Of a stretch of 7,652 nt of DNA, positions 6,660-7,652 are shown one piece after another. Numbering within the stretch: the first letter of the stretch is position 1; each line of letters opens with the position of its first letter. The notes under the pieces were generated by a model. It saw only the letters and a program-made list of their open reading frames with translations, was not told where the DNA came from and did not search any database. The stretch is from Betaproteobacteria bacterium TMED41 (GTDB lineage: Bacteria; Pseudomonadota; Gammaproteobacteria; Burkholderiales; Burkholderiaceae_A), in contig NHCU01000022.1 in assembly GCA_002167365.1 (NCBI GenBank), positions 66,069 through 73,720 on the forward strand. The letters are read 5' to 3'. A program made the position numbers and the translations under genes.

Positions 6660-6722
6660 AATTCTCTTCTGTATTACTAATTCACTTCATACAGATAGCA
6701 TTAATTAAAATATAAATGCTTC

Positions 6723-7652
6723 TTAGAATTTATGGAATACACCAACACCATAAAATGTGTCATTCTCACCTTGTGTACCAATACAAGCACCTGCTGGAGC
6801 ATTAGCACCCCTGTCAGAGCTACAGAGCTTGGCATAAAGAGTTGTTCGCTTGCTTAGATTATTACGATAAGCGATTATGACTTCATCATTTTCTGCATCA
6901 GTGATACCAGAATTTTCATTCTTTGTAGAATAGTAAGCAACATCAAATTCATTACTGCCCGCAGTGTATGTGATACCAGCTGCATAACCCTCATTGTCAA
7001 CTGCTTGCTGTCCTGTAGTAATGCTATTTGCCTCACCCTTCATGTAGTGTCCGGCCAAAGTGATCGCATCCATTTTATACTTAGCGCCAATGAGCATCTT
7101 TTGGTTCTCAGCATAAGAGTCGTTTGTTGTACTTGTACCTTTGTTTTTGACGTAGTTACCAGAAACAGTTAAGCCATTCTCACTATAGGTTACTCCTGCG
7201 TGGAAGTTTGAATTAGCTGCTGTGTCTCCTGCTTGCTCACCAAAACCATAGGCAAGCGCAACACTAAGAGGACCTGGCGTGAACTTAACTTGTAGAGCAT
7301 TTCTTAAAAATACGTCCACATGAATGTTAGTGTTGTCAGTACCCGTACCGGCTGCGGCACCCATAGCTGCAGAGGCTGTAGCATCAGCAGCACCGCCAAT
7401 TAAGGCGTACTGAAGAAGGCCTGACTGGCTCTCAAAAAGAGATCTTGGATCAACCGCGGCTGCGGCAAGTATTGCTGGGCTGTAGATACCACCCAGAGTT
7501 ATGGAACCCATTTCGTTTGAGAGAGATATATTTGACTGACGAGCCCAAAATCTATCACCTCCTGTGATTCTTGCTGAACCATCTGACGCATTCATGTCAG
7601 ACTCCAAAGCAAAAGATGCTGTGAGTCCGCCGCCGAGATCCTCAGATCCCTT
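6723..7652 (-). CDS. Outer-membrane general porin, second paralogue, 5' partial
   Basis: A second beta-barrel porin whose N-terminus lies beyond the window. The frame is open to the last base, and the first visible residues are K-G-S-E-D-L-G-G-G-L, aligning with K62 onward of the other porin. About 60-70 residues, including the signal peptide, are therefore missing and 309 are visible. The TTG at 7607 is an internal codon, not a start. The protein ends in G-V-F-H-K-F with the terminal Phe expected for barrel assembly. Compared with the first porin, the region around visible residues 55-100, where the pore-constricting loop 3 is expected, is rich in Ala and Gly. Two cysteines (visible residues 277 and 290) sit in the last presumed extracellular loop. 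Apart from the family signature the two porins differ a great deal, so they are old paralogues rather than a recent duplication. The terminator is at 6628-6659. Confidence 0.93.
   Translation of the reverse strand, partial: KGSEDLGGGLTASFALESDMNASDGSARITGGDRFWARQSNISLSNEMGSITLGGIYSPAILAAAAVDPRSLFESQSGLLQYALIGGAADATASAAMGAAAGTGTDNTNIHVDVFLRNALQVKFTPGPLSVALAYGFGEQAGDTAANSNFHAGVTYSENGLTVSGNYVKNKGTSTTNDSYAENQKMLIGAKYKMDAITLAGHYMKGEANSITTGQQAVDNEGYAAGITYTAGSNEFDVAYYSTKNENSGITDAENDEVIIAYRNNLSKRTTLYAKLCSSDRGANAPAGACIGTQGENDTFYGVGVFHKF

Larger units (their letters stand above)
6359..6722. other. Spacer between two convergent porin genes
   Basis: This 364-bp gap contains the terminator of the plus-strand porin (6392-6419) and that of the minus-strand porin (6628-6659). 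Two small palindromes (ACTAA/TTAGT at 6367-6378 and CTATC-A-GATAG at 6379-6389) precede the first terminator. The 200 bp or so between the terminators are AT-rich and hold a 9-bp inverted repeat at 6582-6606. I find no credible protein gene, tRNA or insertion element. Since both genes end with their own terminators, the middle part has no obvious job. Confidence 0.7.

Overview
The window reads as a chromosomal segment of an AT-rich Gram-negative bacterium, most likely a betaproteobacterium. The evidence is the run rplM-rpsI-argC-erpA and two general porins of the betaproteobacterial type (signature S-R-W/L-G-x-K-G-x-E-x-L-G-G-G, C-terminal Phe). Overlapping genes, very short gaps and AT-rich spacers suggest a compact, streamlined genome such as the OM43/Methylophilales group. 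That placement is inference from composition and recalled gene order, not from any search.

Layout: (1) Positions 1-2530, plus strand: a proton-translocating NAD(P)+ transhydrogenase operon in the three-gene form. It holds pntAA (5' end outside the window), pntAB and pntB, joined by 10-nt and 4-nt overlaps. (2) Positions 2531-4992, minus strand: rplM-rpsI-argC-erpA, that is ribosomal proteins uL13 and uS9, the arginine-pathway reductase ArgC and the A-type Fe-S carrier ErpA. The stop codons of pntB and erpA abut with no spacer. (3) Positions 4993-5284: a divergent intergenic region with a candidate rplM promoter and a small dyad. (4) Positions 5285-6358, plus strand: a complete porin with signal peptide, ending in a rho-independent terminator. 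(5) Positions 6359-6722: a 364-bp spacer between convergent porins, with one terminator for each. (6) Positions 6723-7652, minus strand: a second, divergent porin whose N-terminus lies beyond the window.

Functionally, PntAA/AB/B uses the proton gradient to make NADPH. ArgC consumes NADPH in arginine synthesis, but the two operons are on opposite strands and nothing shows co-regulation. ErpA delivers Fe-S clusters to apoproteins, uL13 and uS9 are core ribosome components, and the porins are outer-membrane diffusion channels.

I see no defence system, mobile element, CRISPR array, tRNA or rRNA, and no convincing undescribed system. The points worth a second look are at gene boundaries: the zero-gap convergent pair, short ORFs overlapping the argC start, dyads in three spacers, and unusual features of the second porin.
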